The translations under genes were made by a program, and so were the position numbers. From positions 1 to 24,134 of the forward strand of contig JBLHLB010000022.1 in the NCBI GenBank assembly GCA_047618505.1: a DNA stretch of 24,134 nt, written 5' to 3'. This DNA comes from JBLHLB01 sp047618505 (GTDB lineage Bacteria; Planctomycetota; UBA1135; GCA-002686595). The notes below the pieces were generated by a model. The model searched no databases and was not told where the DNA came from. It saw only the letters and a program-made list of their open reading frames with translations. Of this stretch, positions 14,680 through 23,034 are shown piece after piece. Numbering within the stretch: position 1 is the first letter of the stretch; every line of letters starts with the position of its first letter.

Positions 14680-15756
14680 CTATTCCAGACGACCAGCCGC
14701 CCTTAGGATCGCCTCCACCTTGGCCTGATCCGGGGCACTGATGACCCCCGCTTCGGTAACAATTTCCGACACCATCGAGGCCGGGGTGTAGTCGAAGGCA
14801 GGGTTGTAGACCCCCGCTTCAGCGGTGATTGTGCGACGCCCAAAGCCCTCACTGACTTCCTCTCTTGGGCGCTCCTCGATCGGGATGTCGGCGCCACAAG
14901 CGACCTTCGCGTCGAAAGTCGTAAGGGGGGCGACGACCGTAAAGGGAATGCCGTGGTGCTGGGCCAGGACGGCAACGCCATAGGTCCCGATCTTGTTGCA
15001 TACGTCGCCGTTCCTGGCGATGCGATCGGAACCGACGATGACGCGGTCGATCTTGCCGCTGCGCATCACGCTGGCGGCCATGTTGTCGGTGATGACGGTG
15101 GTCTCGATGCCAGCCTTCGTGAGCTCCCAGGCGGTGAGACGTGCGCCCTGCAGCAACGGCCGGGTTTCGTCGGCGAAGACATGGATGCGCTTGCCCTGTT
15201 CCTTGGCGACGTAGATTGGAGCCAAGGCCGTGCCCATACCGCCCGTGGCAAGGGCGCCGGCGTTGCAGTGGGTCAGGATCGTCTGTCCATCGGACAGTAG
15301 CTCGGCACCCAGCTCGCCCATGCGGCGGCATTGGGCATCGTCCTCGGTGTGGATTGCCATCGCTTCTTCGAAGAGCCCGGTGACCATCTCGTCACCGCTC
15401 TTGCCGGCCTCGCGATCCGTCTTTGCGCGCGAAACCATGCGGTCCAGGGCCCAGAAAAGATTGACCGCAGTGGGGCGCGACTTGGCCAAGGTGGCGGCGA
15501 CTTCGCGCACGTGCGCTTCGACTTCGATGTTCTCGAGTCCCGAGAGTTCTTGGACCCCCAGCAGCACGCCATAGGCCGCCGCGACTCCGATGGCCGGCGC
15601 GCCACGGACCGCCAATCGATAGATGGCGTCCACCATCTCTTCCACCGTGCGAACCTCAAGGGCGCGCTCCTCCAGGGGCAGGAGCGTCTGCTCGATCATC
15701 ACGACGTGTCCGGGTCGTTGTCCTTCCCAGCGAAGGGTCTCTACGTGCGCAGCCAT
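14680..15756 (-). CDS. mtnA: S-methyl-5-thioribose-1-phosphate isomerase
   Basis: A 358-residue enzyme of the methionine salvage pathway that converts methylthioribose-1-phosphate to methylthioribulose-1-phosphate. The substrate-binding RGAPAIGVAAAYG is at about residues 51-63, the catalytic cysteine is Cys164 in LTHCNAGALATGG, and the catalytic aspartate is Asp244 in VGSDRIARNGDV (usually VGADRI). NKIGTYGVAVLA and the FDYTPASM end also fit. Length is typical (about 350). The family shares its fold with eIF2B-type proteins, but the Cys/Asp pair supports the isomerase. The ATG at 15756 has no Shine-Dalgarno sequence. It follows purC by 54 bases on the same strand and is probably co-transcribed. 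No other methionine salvage genes are in the window. Confidence 0.95.
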   Translation of the reverse strand: MAAHVETLRWEGQRPGHVVMIEQTLLPLEERALEVRTVEEMVDAIYRLAVRGAPAIGVAAAYGVLLGVQELSGLENIEVEAHVREVAATLAKSRPTAVNLFWALDRMVSRAKTDREAGKSGDEMVTGLFEEAMAIHTEDDAQCRRMGELGAELLSDGQTILTHCNAGALATGGMGTALAPIYVAKEQGKRIHVFADETRPLLQGARLTAWELTKAGIETTVITDNMAASVMRSGKIDRVIVGSDRIARNGDVCNKIGTYGVAVLAQHHGIPFTVVAPLTTFDAKVACGADIPIEERPREEVSEGFGRRTITAEAGVYNPAFDYTPASMVSEIVTEAGVISAPDQAKVEAILRAAGRLE

Positions 15757-15810
15757 GGTCGATTGGGTCTTGGAAACGGTTTGTGTGGGGGGGATTCGTG
15801 CGGCGTGCCT

Positions 15811-16737
15811 TCAGCTCGCCGTGATCAGGGCGCAGACTTCGAGGTAGCGCGCGGAGATTCTAGCGATGAGGTCGGCCGGCAGGTCGGGTCCCGGCGCTTC
15901 CTTATTCCAGTCCAGGGTCTCCAACCAATCGCGCAGGATCTGCTTGTCGAAGCTCGGTTGGTTGTGGCCTGTTCCATATTGATCGGCCGGCCAGAAGCGC
16001 GAGCTATCGGGCGTCAGGGCTTCGTCGATCAAGAGCAACTCGCCGCCGCGCAGCCCAAACTCAAACTTCGTGTCCGCCAGGAGAATTCCGTGGCGGGCCA
16101 TTTCTTCCGTGCCGAACCGAAACAGCTCCATACAGGCCGTCACGGCTTTCCCGTAGACCTCAGCTCCGACGCGGGTGCGAGCTTCCTCCGGAGAGATGGC
16201 CATGTCGTGCAGGGCATCCTTGGTCGTAGGTGTGAAGAGCGGTGCGGGCAACTCACCGCAGAACTCGATCCCCGCGGGGAGAGCCTGGCCACAGACTGTT
16301 CCCTTGGCTACATACTCCTTCCAGCCCGAGCCCGCCAAGTAACCGCGCACCACCCATTCCACGCTGGTCGGCTCGCAGCGCTTGACGAGCATGATGCGAC
16401 CACGCAGAGACTCCTTCAGTTCGCCTTCGATCCCCGTCGCCTCCGGCAAATCGTCCACTTCAGTGGAGAGCAGGTGGTTCGGGAGTATCCCATCGGTTTG
16501 CGCGAACCAATGGGCCGCGATCTTGGTCAGAACCCGCCCCTTGTGCGGGATTCCCTGGGGCATCAGCACATCAAAGGCGCTAACGCGGTCCGACGTCACG
16601 AAGAGCAGTGTGTCCTCGTCCACGGCGTAGATATCACGGACCTTGCCCGCATGCAGGAGTTCCAGGGAGCCCAGGGTCTGGGCGCGACCAACATAGACGT
16701 CGGTTGTTTCGGGCTGGCTCACGGTGGGTTTGGGCAT
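15811..16737 (-). CDS. purC: phosphoribosylaminoimidazole-succinocarboxamide synthase (SAICAR synthetase)
   Basis: A 308-residue enzyme of de novo purine synthesis that joins CAIR and aspartate using ATP. Family segments are GKVRDIYAVDED, TSDRVSAFDVLMPQGIPHKG, KRCEPTSVEWVVRGYLAGSGWKEY, LFTPTTKD, LLADTKFEFG and DEALTPDSSRFWP. Length and the GSGWKEY form match the long type of PurC (about 300 residues) rather than the roughly 240-residue E. coli/Bacillus type. The ATG at 16737 lacks a Shine-Dalgarno sequence. It is divergent from aroA with 104 bases between the starts and is followed by mtnA on the same strand. Confidence 0.97.
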   Translation of the reverse strand: MPKPTVSQPETTDVYVGRAQTLGSLELLHAGKVRDIYAVDEDTLLFVTSDRVSAFDVLMPQGIPHKGRVLTKIAAHWFAQTDGILPNHLLSTEVDDLPEATGIEGELKESLRGRIMLVKRCEPTSVEWVVRGYLAGSGWKEYVAKGTVCGQALPAGIEFCGELPAPLFTPTTKDALHDMAISPEEARTRVGAEVYGKAVTACMELFRFGTEEMARHGILLADTKFEFGLRGGELLLIDEALTPDSSRFWPADQYGTGHNQPSFDKQILRDWLETLDWNKEAPGPDLPADLIARISARYLEVCALITAS

Positions 16738-16774
16738 CGCGGGTTCAATCGAAAGGACGGGAATCCGAGGGGGG

Positions 16775-16803
16775 AGTATGGCAGGGCTCCCGGCGTCCTA
16801 CAA
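16775..16803 (-). promoter_or_regulatory. possible purC promoter, interlocked with the aroA -10 region
   Basis: On the minus strand TTGTAG (16803-16798) and CATACT (16780-16775) are 17 bases apart and about 40 bases before the purC start. The -35 hexamer overlaps the candidate aroA -10 on the other strand. Confidence 0.3.
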
Positions 16804-16804
16804 T
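16799..16804 (+). promoter_or_regulatory. possible -10 element for aroA
   Basis: TACAAT, five of six matches to TATAAT, lies 37 bases before the aroA ATG. No good -35 hexamer is found 16-18 bases upstream. Confidence 0.3.
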
Positions 16805-16841
16805 CTGCGTGCCCGCCCACAGGTGGATCCCCTTCCTTTCC

Positions 16842-18293
16842 ATGCAAGATCAGACCGCATCATCCGAGGCCACGTCGAAGCGGGGTCTCTCCCCGAAGTC
16901 CCGGATCCAGGGTGTTCTACGCACACCGGGCTCGAAGAGCGCAGCCCAGCGGGCCTTGATCGCCGCCCTGCTGGCCGATGGCGAATCACGCATCCACGGC
17001 TTGCCGGACGGGGCGGATGTGACCGCCGCCATCGCGCTGGTTACTGCGGCGGGGGCGAAGCTGACCTGGCTCTTTGACGGGGAGCTACGCCTGCCGGATC
17101 CCGCCCCAGGCTCCCCGGCGGGAGCCGCCCAGGAGCGCGCCGTTCGCGTCGTTGGCCAACCACCCTTGAGCGCCGGTCGCCCCCTGGGCCCCGCGCCGAC
17201 GGGTCCCCTGCGACTAGGGGAGAGCGGCACCCTGGCACGCATCGCGACCGCAGCCTTGGCCCTCTGTGGTCGACCGGGTGGGCGTGTGATGTTGGAGGCC
17301 CAGGGGAGCTTGGTGACGCGCTCAAGTCGCGCGCTCTTCAAGACCCTGCGCGCGGCGGGCGTGGAAATCCTGCAGCAGAACCTGCCGGGAACTTGGCCCG
17401 TGGAGTTCAAAAGTGTGACCCCTCCGTCGACTATGCGCTTGATCAAGCCGAGTTCGAGCCAGGAGGTGACCGCCCTCCTGATCGCCGCTGCTGCTTGGCC
17501 GGATGTGATTCACATTGAGGTCGAGGGCAACATCCCGAGCCTGCCCTATGTGAACATCACGCGCAGCCTGTTGGAGGACTTTGGCGCACCAGTGGAAGAG
17601 CAGATCGAGGTGGCCTCTGGGGTTGGTGCACTCAGGACGTACAGCGTGGGTGGTCCCTTGGTCGCTCCGCCGGGTCCGTTGATGCTAGAGCCCGACGCGA
17701 GCAGCGCTGCGGTCGCCTTAGCAGCCGCATGTCTCTCCGGTGGAGCGCTGACTGTCCCCGGCGTGACGCGCGAGAGTGCCCAGGGCGATGCGGCCATCGT
17801 AGATCACCTCGCAGCTTTCGGTTGCGAGGCGTATTCCAATGCGGAGGGGTTGCATGCCAGTGGTTTCCCCACGCGTGGGGCGGACTTGGATTTGGCGGCG
17901 ACGCCGGACCTAGCGCCGGTGCTTGCCGCTGTTGCCGCTGCTTCGGCCCTGCGCAACGGTGCCAGCAGCTTGCTGGTCGGTTTGGACACATTGCCGGGCA
18001 AGGAAAGTGATCGGTTGGAGGTGCTTGCCACGGGACTGCGAACCCTTGGGTTCCTGGTGGAGACGGGGGCCGACCGACTTGCGATTGCACCGCCGCCCGA
18101 GTCTCGGGAAGGCCTTTCGCCCGCAACCCATCTCTTGGATCCCCAGGCCGACCACCGCATGGCCTTCGCCTTCGCACTGATGGGCCTCGTCGTCGAGAAC
18201 GTCTGGGTCGAAGACCCCACCTGCGTCTCCAAGAGCTGGCGCAGCTTCTGGGACGACCTCAAGAGCGTCGGTGCGGTGGAGCTTGGGGGCTAG
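16842..18293 (+). CDS. aroA: 3-phosphoshikimate 1-carboxyvinyltransferase (EPSP synthase), divergent
   Basis: A 483-residue protein, longer than the usual roughly 430, of the shikimate pathway, transferring an enolpyruvyl group from PEP to shikimate-3-phosphate. Recognisable motifs are PGSKSAAQRALI with Lys32, GESGTLARIA, SSQEVTALLIAAAAWP, EPDASSAAVALAAACL, PDLAPVLAAVAAAS with Asp356, KESDRLEVLATGLRTLG with Glu388, and DHRMAFAFALMGL. Differences from the norm are the GN(A/S)GT loop reading GESGT, an Ile where the following Pro is usual, a weak RPM-type segment (TRSSRALFKTLRAAG), and a Pro/Gly/Ala-rich insertion of roughly 25-35 residues before GESGT. The related MurA fold was considered, but the KESDRL and DHRMAFAFAL segments fit AroA. 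The ATG at 16842 follows C/T-rich DNA without a Shine-Dalgarno sequence; its frame is open further upstream over purC. Confidence 0.9.
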   Translation: MQDQTASSEATSKRGLSPKSRIQGVLRTPGSKSAAQRALIAALLADGESRIHGLPDGADVTAAIALVTAAGAKLTWLFDGELRLPDPAPGSPAGAAQERAVRVVGQPPLSAGRPLGPAPTGPLRLGESGTLARIATAALALCGRPGGRVMLEAQGSLVTRSSRALFKTLRAAGVEILQQNLPGTWPVEFKSVTPPSTMRLIKPSSSQEVTALLIAAAAWPDVIHIEVEGNIPSLPYVNITRSLLEDFGAPVEEQIEVASGVGALRTYSVGGPLVAPPGPLMLEPDASSAAVALAAACLSGGALTVPGVTRESAQGDAAIVDHLAAFGCEAYSNAEGLHASGFPTRGADLDLAATPDLAPVLAAVAAASALRNGASSLLVGLDTLPGKESDRLEVLATGLRTLGFLVETGADRLAIAPPPESREGLSPATHLLDPQADHRMAFAFALMGLVVENVWVEDPTCVSKSWRSFWDDLKSVGAVELGG

Positions 18294-18394
18294 GCCCAGG
18301 GAAGATTCGGGGCTAGGCCCAGGGAAGATTCGGGGCTAGGCCCAGGGCAGATTCGGGGCTAAGCCCAGGGCAGATTCGGGGCTAAGCCCAGGGG
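18286..18394 (+). repeat. 23-bp tandem repeat array beginning at the aroA stop codon
   Basis: Four full 23-base copies start at 18290, 18313, 18336 and 18359, and a partial fifth at 18382. Copies 1 and 2 are identical; copy 3 differs by one base (A to C) and copy 4 by one more (G to A). Each junction has GGGC-TAG-GCCC or GGGC-TAA-GCCC, a 4-bp stem with the stop trinucleotide in the loop; the change in copy 4 falls in the loop. The array fills most of the convergent gap between aroA and the next gene. Confidence 0.97.
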
Positions 18395-18433
18395 AGCGCA
18401 AGTGCCACGGACACCCGCCGCGGCTTCCCATCA

Positions 18434-21145
18434 TCAGTCGATCAAAGCCACAGTACCCTGGCCGCTAGTGACACTTTCGGTCCAGATGGTTGCGTCGCCG
18501 AAGGGGGTTTGAGTTGGGTCGATGGCTAGGTCAATCGATGAGGTATAGACTTGGCCGATGCTGATGGTGCCGGACGCTAGTTCCGTAACGGTGTCGAGCT
18601 CATTGTCGGGGCGTGGACGAAAGCTCGTGCGAATGTGAGCCCAGCCGGTGTCGAACTGACTTACGACGAAGTAGCGCCTAAGGCCGGAGCCGCCGATGAC
18701 TCCGTCTGACTGGCTTGGGGTTGAATAGCGCAAAGTCAGGCTTGCCAGATCCACACGGGTTTCGCGGCGTTGCACGCCCTTGCGAAGCAGAACTTTTCCA
18801 GCCAGGATTCTGTTGGACCTCATCCCCCGTTCGCGGAACTCGAGGGAGTACTCGCCTTCCATACCAGAGGTCAGGCGAAAGCTCCCGTCGGCGGAGAGCC
18901 CAGCGGTGATCCCCCGCTCATGTACGAGCTGACCGTCGGAGGATATTGGAGTGAGGTGGGCGGACCATGCCAGCGCGGAATCGTCCTCGCCATGAACGCC
19001 TTTGAAATGGATGGCTCCCTCAAGGACGCAGCCTTCCAGTTCCCCCAGGTCAACCGTAACGGTGGTTGTCGAATCCGGGCGAATGACAGTGTCCCAACGC
19101 CGCCAAGAAGCTAGTGGGTCACCATCCGAAAACAACATCGCGCGCAACGGTGTACGGTCTGCGAGGGGAGCACGCAGGGCGCGAACCTGCCAGCTGCCGG
19201 GCTGCAGGTCGTCCAAACTCCAGCTTCCATCGCTGCTGATCTGCGCGACGCGCAGGTTGCTAGTGCCCTTAGATGCGGCGACGACGTACCTGCTGAATTC
19301 CTCAGATGGGACACCCTCCGCTCGACCTTTCATGCGTCCGGCTGGCTTTAAGTCGAAGTTGATGTTCACGTCATGGCTTCCGTCGAACACGAAGGCCTCG
19401 CCGACGGAAGGTGGGAAGCCGGGACTCTCCACCGAGAGGAATAGGGTCCCTTCCCAGTGGGGGATAGCGACGAAGCGCCCGTCCGTATCGGTCGTCGCGT
19501 CGTGGCGGCGGTCTTGGCCGGGAATGTTTAGCAGGACCGGAGCATGTGGGTGTGTAGGGGAGCCGGAGGGGTGCGAAGTTCCACGGGGGTAGCCCAAGAG
19601 AATTCCGACTTGCGCGCCCCCCACAGGCTCGCCGCCGGATGTGACCCGGCCCTGAATCAAGAAGCCCTGCTGCATCTCAACGGTGACGACTTCACCATCT
19701 GCCGGTGCGGCTTGGCCCTTGTGAGTCTTAGTCGCGAAGCCAGGAGCAAAGACCGTGAGCACATAGGAGCCCAGGGGCAAGGGCAGTTGGACAACACCGG
19801 ATTCCATGCCGGGGTGCAGCTCATCCGTGTCGTAGCCGTAGGGTGGCTGGCCTGTTGTCGAGCGACTGCGGACATTGGCCCATGGAATTGCGGCGCCTGT
19901 GGGGTCCACGACTCGCACTTCGAAAACACTCTCTTCGCCCAGCTGCAAACGCACGTCGCTTGTATCCATCTCGACGTTCGGCAGATGAGCGGGCCGAAAG
20001 CCTGTTCCCGGAAGTACAGCCCACACATCCATCCCCGCGTCGGAACCCGAACCTTCGCCTTGCAAGGTGAATTCGAAGCTGGCGTCCTCCTCACTCACAG
20101 TCACTCTGTCCCTGTACGGCGGGGAGAACCCAGGGTTGGTCTGTGCGTGGGCAATGGCCCCGATGGCGGGCTCCCCATTTGGGAGCAGGACTTGGCCAGA
20201 AATCCGCTTCGTATCCTCTCGGATGCTGACTTGCACGTCCACCGTGGCGACTGGATCGAGCTCCGTCAGGACGATGGGGGCGCTGATTCCATGATCGGTG
20301 AAGTCAGCAGACAGAGCGGCGTAGACAATCTTGTGCAATGGCAGATTGTAGGCCGTGAAGGAACCGTCCTCCTGGATGATGCCACCGAGGTGCCCCACGT
20401 GTTCTGCATCCTCAATCTCGGTGTCGACTGAGATCGTGCCCAAAGCCGCCGCCGTGTGGAAGAACTGGATCTCGGCCGAGCGCGCTGGACCATTGATCGG
20501 GTTGCCCTCCATATCGATAGCTCGCCCCCGGACTGTCCCGGCCAATTCCATCGGGACGATCCCCAGGTCGAGAGTATCGCCCCTGCTGGTGTTGGCCATG
20601 ATCGGCTCGGAGCCGTGGGTCTCAGTCGCGAAGACGAAGACCTGTTGTCCCAACCAGTCCGATTCCTGCTGGCCCTCGAAGTAGACCGCAACTTGCTCCA
20701 TTACACCGGAGGCATCGGAGACCAAGCCAATGCTGGGGATCGCTTGGAAGGGGAATTGAGACCTGGGGCGCCTGTTGTAGAGGTGCGCTTCAGCAAACGG
20801 CACAGGCCGTGAACCGGAGTCCACGAAACGTGCGCTCAGGTAGAAGAGGGGCTGTCGTTCGCCTGAGGCTGCCGATGGACTCTCACCCGTTGTGGCGGAG
20901 CTCTGGGGTTCGCTGCGTTCTTTGTCCGGGGTAGCGGCAACCTCCGCCCGCTCCCCCAGATCAACTGTCTCCATTGTAACAGTCTCGATTCCAACCGGCG
21001 CGACCACGATCCCCTCGGTCGGCGCCACCGCGCCACGCGTGGCCACCTCGCTCTTCGCACCCTCTCCCTTCAAACTCACCACGAGCACCATCACCACGAG
21101 GGCGAGTACGGTCATCGTTCCTGCTAAAACCGATCTGCGAGCCAT
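18434..21145 (-). CDS. large membrane-anchored protein with carboxypeptidase-regulatory-like domains
   Basis: A 903-residue predicted envelope protein. It begins MARRSVLAGTMTVLALVVMVLVVSL, an N-terminal membrane anchor without a lipobox or clear cleavage site, then about 85 residues of low-complexity linker. The rest is beta-rich with several segments resembling carboxypeptidase-regulatory-like (transthyretin-type) folds: GTVRGRAIDMEGNPINGPA, RISGQVLLPNGEPAIGAIAH, VRVVDPTGAAIPWANVRS, IQGRVTSGGEPVGGAQVGIL and GRMKGRAEGVPS. These match the usual pattern of a short beta-strand, a G-x-P turn and A-x-V. Such folds usually act in adhesion or as scaffold; there is no enzymatic domain. The frame opens at 21256, but the ATG at 21145 gives the better N-terminus. 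It follows the small lipoprotein gene by 37 bases. Function unknown. Confidence 0.82.
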   Translation of the reverse strand: MARRSVLAGTMTVLALVVMVLVVSLKGEGAKSEVATRGAVAPTEGIVVAPVGIETVTMETVDLGERAEVAATPDKERSEPQSSATTGESPSAASGERQPLFYLSARFVDSGSRPVPFAEAHLYNRRPRSQFPFQAIPSIGLVSDASGVMEQVAVYFEGQQESDWLGQQVFVFATETHGSEPIMANTSRGDTLDLGIVPMELAGTVRGRAIDMEGNPINGPARSAEIQFFHTAAALGTISVDTEIEDAEHVGHLGGIIQEDGSFTAYNLPLHKIVYAALSADFTDHGISAPIVLTELDPVATVDVQVSIREDTKRISGQVLLPNGEPAIGAIAHAQTNPGFSPPYRDRVTVSEEDASFEFTLQGEGSGSDAGMDVWAVLPGTGFRPAHLPNVEMDTSDVRLQLGEESVFEVRVVDPTGAAIPWANVRSRSTTGQPPYGYDTDELHPGMESGVVQLPLPLGSYVLTVFAPGFATKTHKGQAAPADGEVVTVEMQQGFLIQGRVTSGGEPVGGAQVGILLGYPRGTSHPSGSPTHPHAPVLLNIPGQDRRHDATTDTDGRFVAIPHWEGTLFLSVESPGFPPSVGEAFVFDGSHDVNINFDLKPAGRMKGRAEGVPSEEFSRYVVAASKGTSNLRVAQISSDGSWSLDDLQPGSWQVRALRAPLADRTPLRAMLFSDGDPLASWRRWDTVIRPDSTTTVTVDLGELEGCVLEGAIHFKGVHGEDDSALAWSAHLTPISSDGQLVHERGITAGLSADGSFRLTSGMEGEYSLEFRERGMRSNRILAGKVLLRKGVQRRETRVDLASLTLRYSTPSQSDGVIGGSGLRRYFVVSQFDTGWAHIRTSFRPRPDNELDTVTELASGTISIGQVYTSSIDLAIDPTQTPFGDATIWTESVTSGQGTVALID

Positions 21146-21182
21146 GGGAGGTGTCTCTCGAGGGTGTGGAATCGACGGGCTG

Positions 21183-21842
21183 CTAGGGCGTATAGAGGAA
21201 GCGCCAGGTGACCTGGGGGATGACGTGCTCGTCTCGGTTGACACCATCGTAGGCAAGCATGGCCGTGATCGCTGGCCCGACGATTAGGTTTTCCGTCAGG
21301 CGCGCTTCCAGTCCAAACTCCACATACACCCCCAGGTAATTACCGGGGTCATTGATGATGTTTGGCTTGCCGCGGGCGTTGAACCAAACACCGCCCGTGC
21401 GAAGTGTGGCCCAGCGCCCCGGATCGAAGGGGTAGGCCCAGCGTGCCCCCAACTTGCCCTGACTCCAGTCTCCGGCCTCGGGGTTCTCGCTGTCGGTGAA
21501 GGAGGTGTCGTCGATGAACTGCTGCGTGAACTCTGCCTCCACCGCGACGCCGCCTCCTCGCCAGACCCCGACTTCGCGTGCAATCGTCCCGGTCAACCCA
21601 AGATTCGGCAGGAAACTCGGGGACACACCGAAGAGCCACGGATCACCCTGGTGGGGGGTGAGGACCTGACGCCAGTTCGCGCGGGCGTCCTTCCCCCTAG
21701 GGCGTTCATTTTCGTCGATTGCCCCAGGGCTGGAGCAGCCGCCTAGGCCGGCAGAGGCGAGGATGCTGAGGATCGCCAGGAATCGTCGAGTGTTGGTCTT
21801 TTGCTGCAAGTCTAGGGAGCCATTAGGCGTTGACGGAGGCAC
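21183..21842 (-). CDS. small predicted lipoprotein with beta-barrel-like C-terminus
   Basis: A 219-residue protein I do not recognise. Starting from the GTG at 21842, RRFLAILSILASAGLGGC gives a good lipobox (LGGC, Cys36); an in-frame TTG at 21809 would give a more compact signal peptide. After a short polar linker the C-terminal half alternates hydrophobic and polar residues and ends in aromatic strands (GVYVEFGLEARL, NLIVGPAITAMLAYDG, VIPQVTWRFLYTP), with a final beta-strand near the C-terminus. This resembles small outer-membrane beta-barrel proteins, though a lipobox is unusual for those. It is the upstream partner of the large carboxypeptidase-regulatory-like protein on the same strand and is divergent from galE. 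Confidence 0.68.
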   Translation of the reverse strand: MPPSTPNGSLDLQQKTNTRRFLAILSILASAGLGGCSSPGAIDENERPRGKDARANWRQVLTPHQGDPWLFGVSPSFLPNLGLTGTIAREVGVWRGGGVAVEAEFTQQFIDDTSFTDSENPEAGDWSQGKLGARWAYPFDPGRWATLRTGGVWFNARGKPNIINDPGNYLGVYVEFGLEARLTENLIVGPAITAMLAYDGVNRDEHVIPQVTWRFLYTP

Positions 21843-22011
21843 AGGCTAGTTCCGCTCCCGGGCTAGCTCAATCGCTAAGGCCAAACCAGGTGACGATTGC
21901 CGCCTATGATTTCTAGGGCATTGCATGGGACTGACCCCACCGAGCTTGATCCCGGCTCCCATCCTGGGATTCAATGGGCGCTCCCCGAAGTCCCCCGTAG
22001 CAATCTCTCCC

Positions 22012-23034
22012 ATGTCCATCGCTCCGAACGCCCTGGTGGCGCCTGTCGGTCCCGTACTCGTCGCCGGTGGCGCTGGCTATATCGGTAGTCACACCGTTCG
22101 ACTCCTGCAGCAGCGCGGCGTGGATGTCGTTGTGCTCGACAACCTCTCGGCGGGGCATCGCGCCTCCACCACGGCCACCCTGGAGGAGGTCGATCTCGGA
22201 GACAGAACGGGTCTCGCCGCCGTCTTTGCCAAGCACAAGCCCAGCGCAGTCGTGCACTTCGCCGCCAAGTGCTACGTGGGGGAATCGGTCACCGATCCCT
22301 CCAAGTACTACCTGGAGAATGTGCATCACACCTGGTGCCTGCTCGAGGCCATGCGGGAGGCCGGTTGCCGCGACATCGTTTTTAGCTCGACCTGCGCGAC
22401 CTACGGCGAGCCCCAGATCGTCCCCATTCCCGACGATCACCCGCAGAATCCGATCAATCCCTACGGGCGTACGAAGCTGCACATGGAGCACATGCTCCAG
22501 GACTTCGGGCATGCCTATGGCATGCGTTGGGCGGCCTTGCGCTACTTCAATGCGGCGGGTGCGGCCAGCGACGGCTGCATCGGCGAGGACCATGAACCCG
22601 AGACGCACTTGATTCCCCTCGTCCTCCAGGTCGCACAGGGCAAACGCGAGCACATCTCGATCTTCGGTGACGACTACGACACGCGCGATGGAACCTGCGT
22701 GCGTGACTACATCCACATCGATGATCTGGGGGATGCGCACCTGCGCGCCCTGGCCCTGTTGCAAAGTGGAACCAAGGGATTCGCTTGCAACCTCGGAACC
22801 GGCGAGGGCTTCACGGTTTTAGAGCTCATCGAAGAAGCGCGCCGCGTGACCGGCCACGCCATCCCCGTGCAGATGGCGCCGCGCCGCGAAGGGGATCCCG
22901 CGACATTGGTTTCCGGTGGCAAGCTGGCCAAAGACGTCCTCGGTTGGACGCCCAAGCGCTCGGACGTGCGTACCATTCTCGAGGACGCTTGGCGCTGGCA
23001 CCAGGCGCACCGGGACGGCTTCGAAGAAGCGTGA
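22012..23034 (+). CDS. galE: UDP-glucose 4-epimerase
   Basis: A 340-residue short-chain dehydrogenase-type epimerase that interconverts UDP-glucose and UDP-galactose for polysaccharide synthesis. Seen are the NAD-binding GGAGYIGSHTV, HFAAKCYVGES, the catalytic Ser/Thr region SSTCATYGEP, the YxxxK pair in NPYGRTKLHMEHML, and the substrate segment LRYFNAAGA. The end (YDTRDGTCVRDYIHIDDLGDAHLRAL, LGTGEGFTVLELI) is typical of GalE. The ATG at 22012 gives a normal start; the open frame continues to 21925 with a Pro/Ser-rich extension that is unlikely. No Shine-Dalgarno sequence. Its stop overlaps the next gene by four bases. Confidence 0.95.
   Translation: MSIAPNALVAPVGPVLVAGGAGYIGSHTVRLLQQRGVDVVVLDNLSAGHRASTTATLEEVDLGDRTGLAAVFAKHKPSAVVHFAAKCYVGESVTDPSKYYLENVHHTWCLLEAMREAGCRDIVFSSTCATYGEPQIVPIPDDHPQNPINPYGRTKLHMEHMLQDFGHAYGMRWAALRYFNAAGAASDGCIGEDHEPETHLIPLVLQVAQGKREHISIFGDDYDTRDGTCVRDYIHIDDLGDAHLRALALLQSGTKGFACNLGTGEGFTVLELIEEARRVTGHAIPVQMAPRREGDPATLVSGGKLAKDVLGWTPKRSDVRTILEDAWRWHQAHRDGFEEA

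Noticed and set aside
18286..18394. 23-bp units considered as a CRISPR array or attachment site
   Set aside because: Copies abut without spacers, and no integrase or cas gene is nearby.
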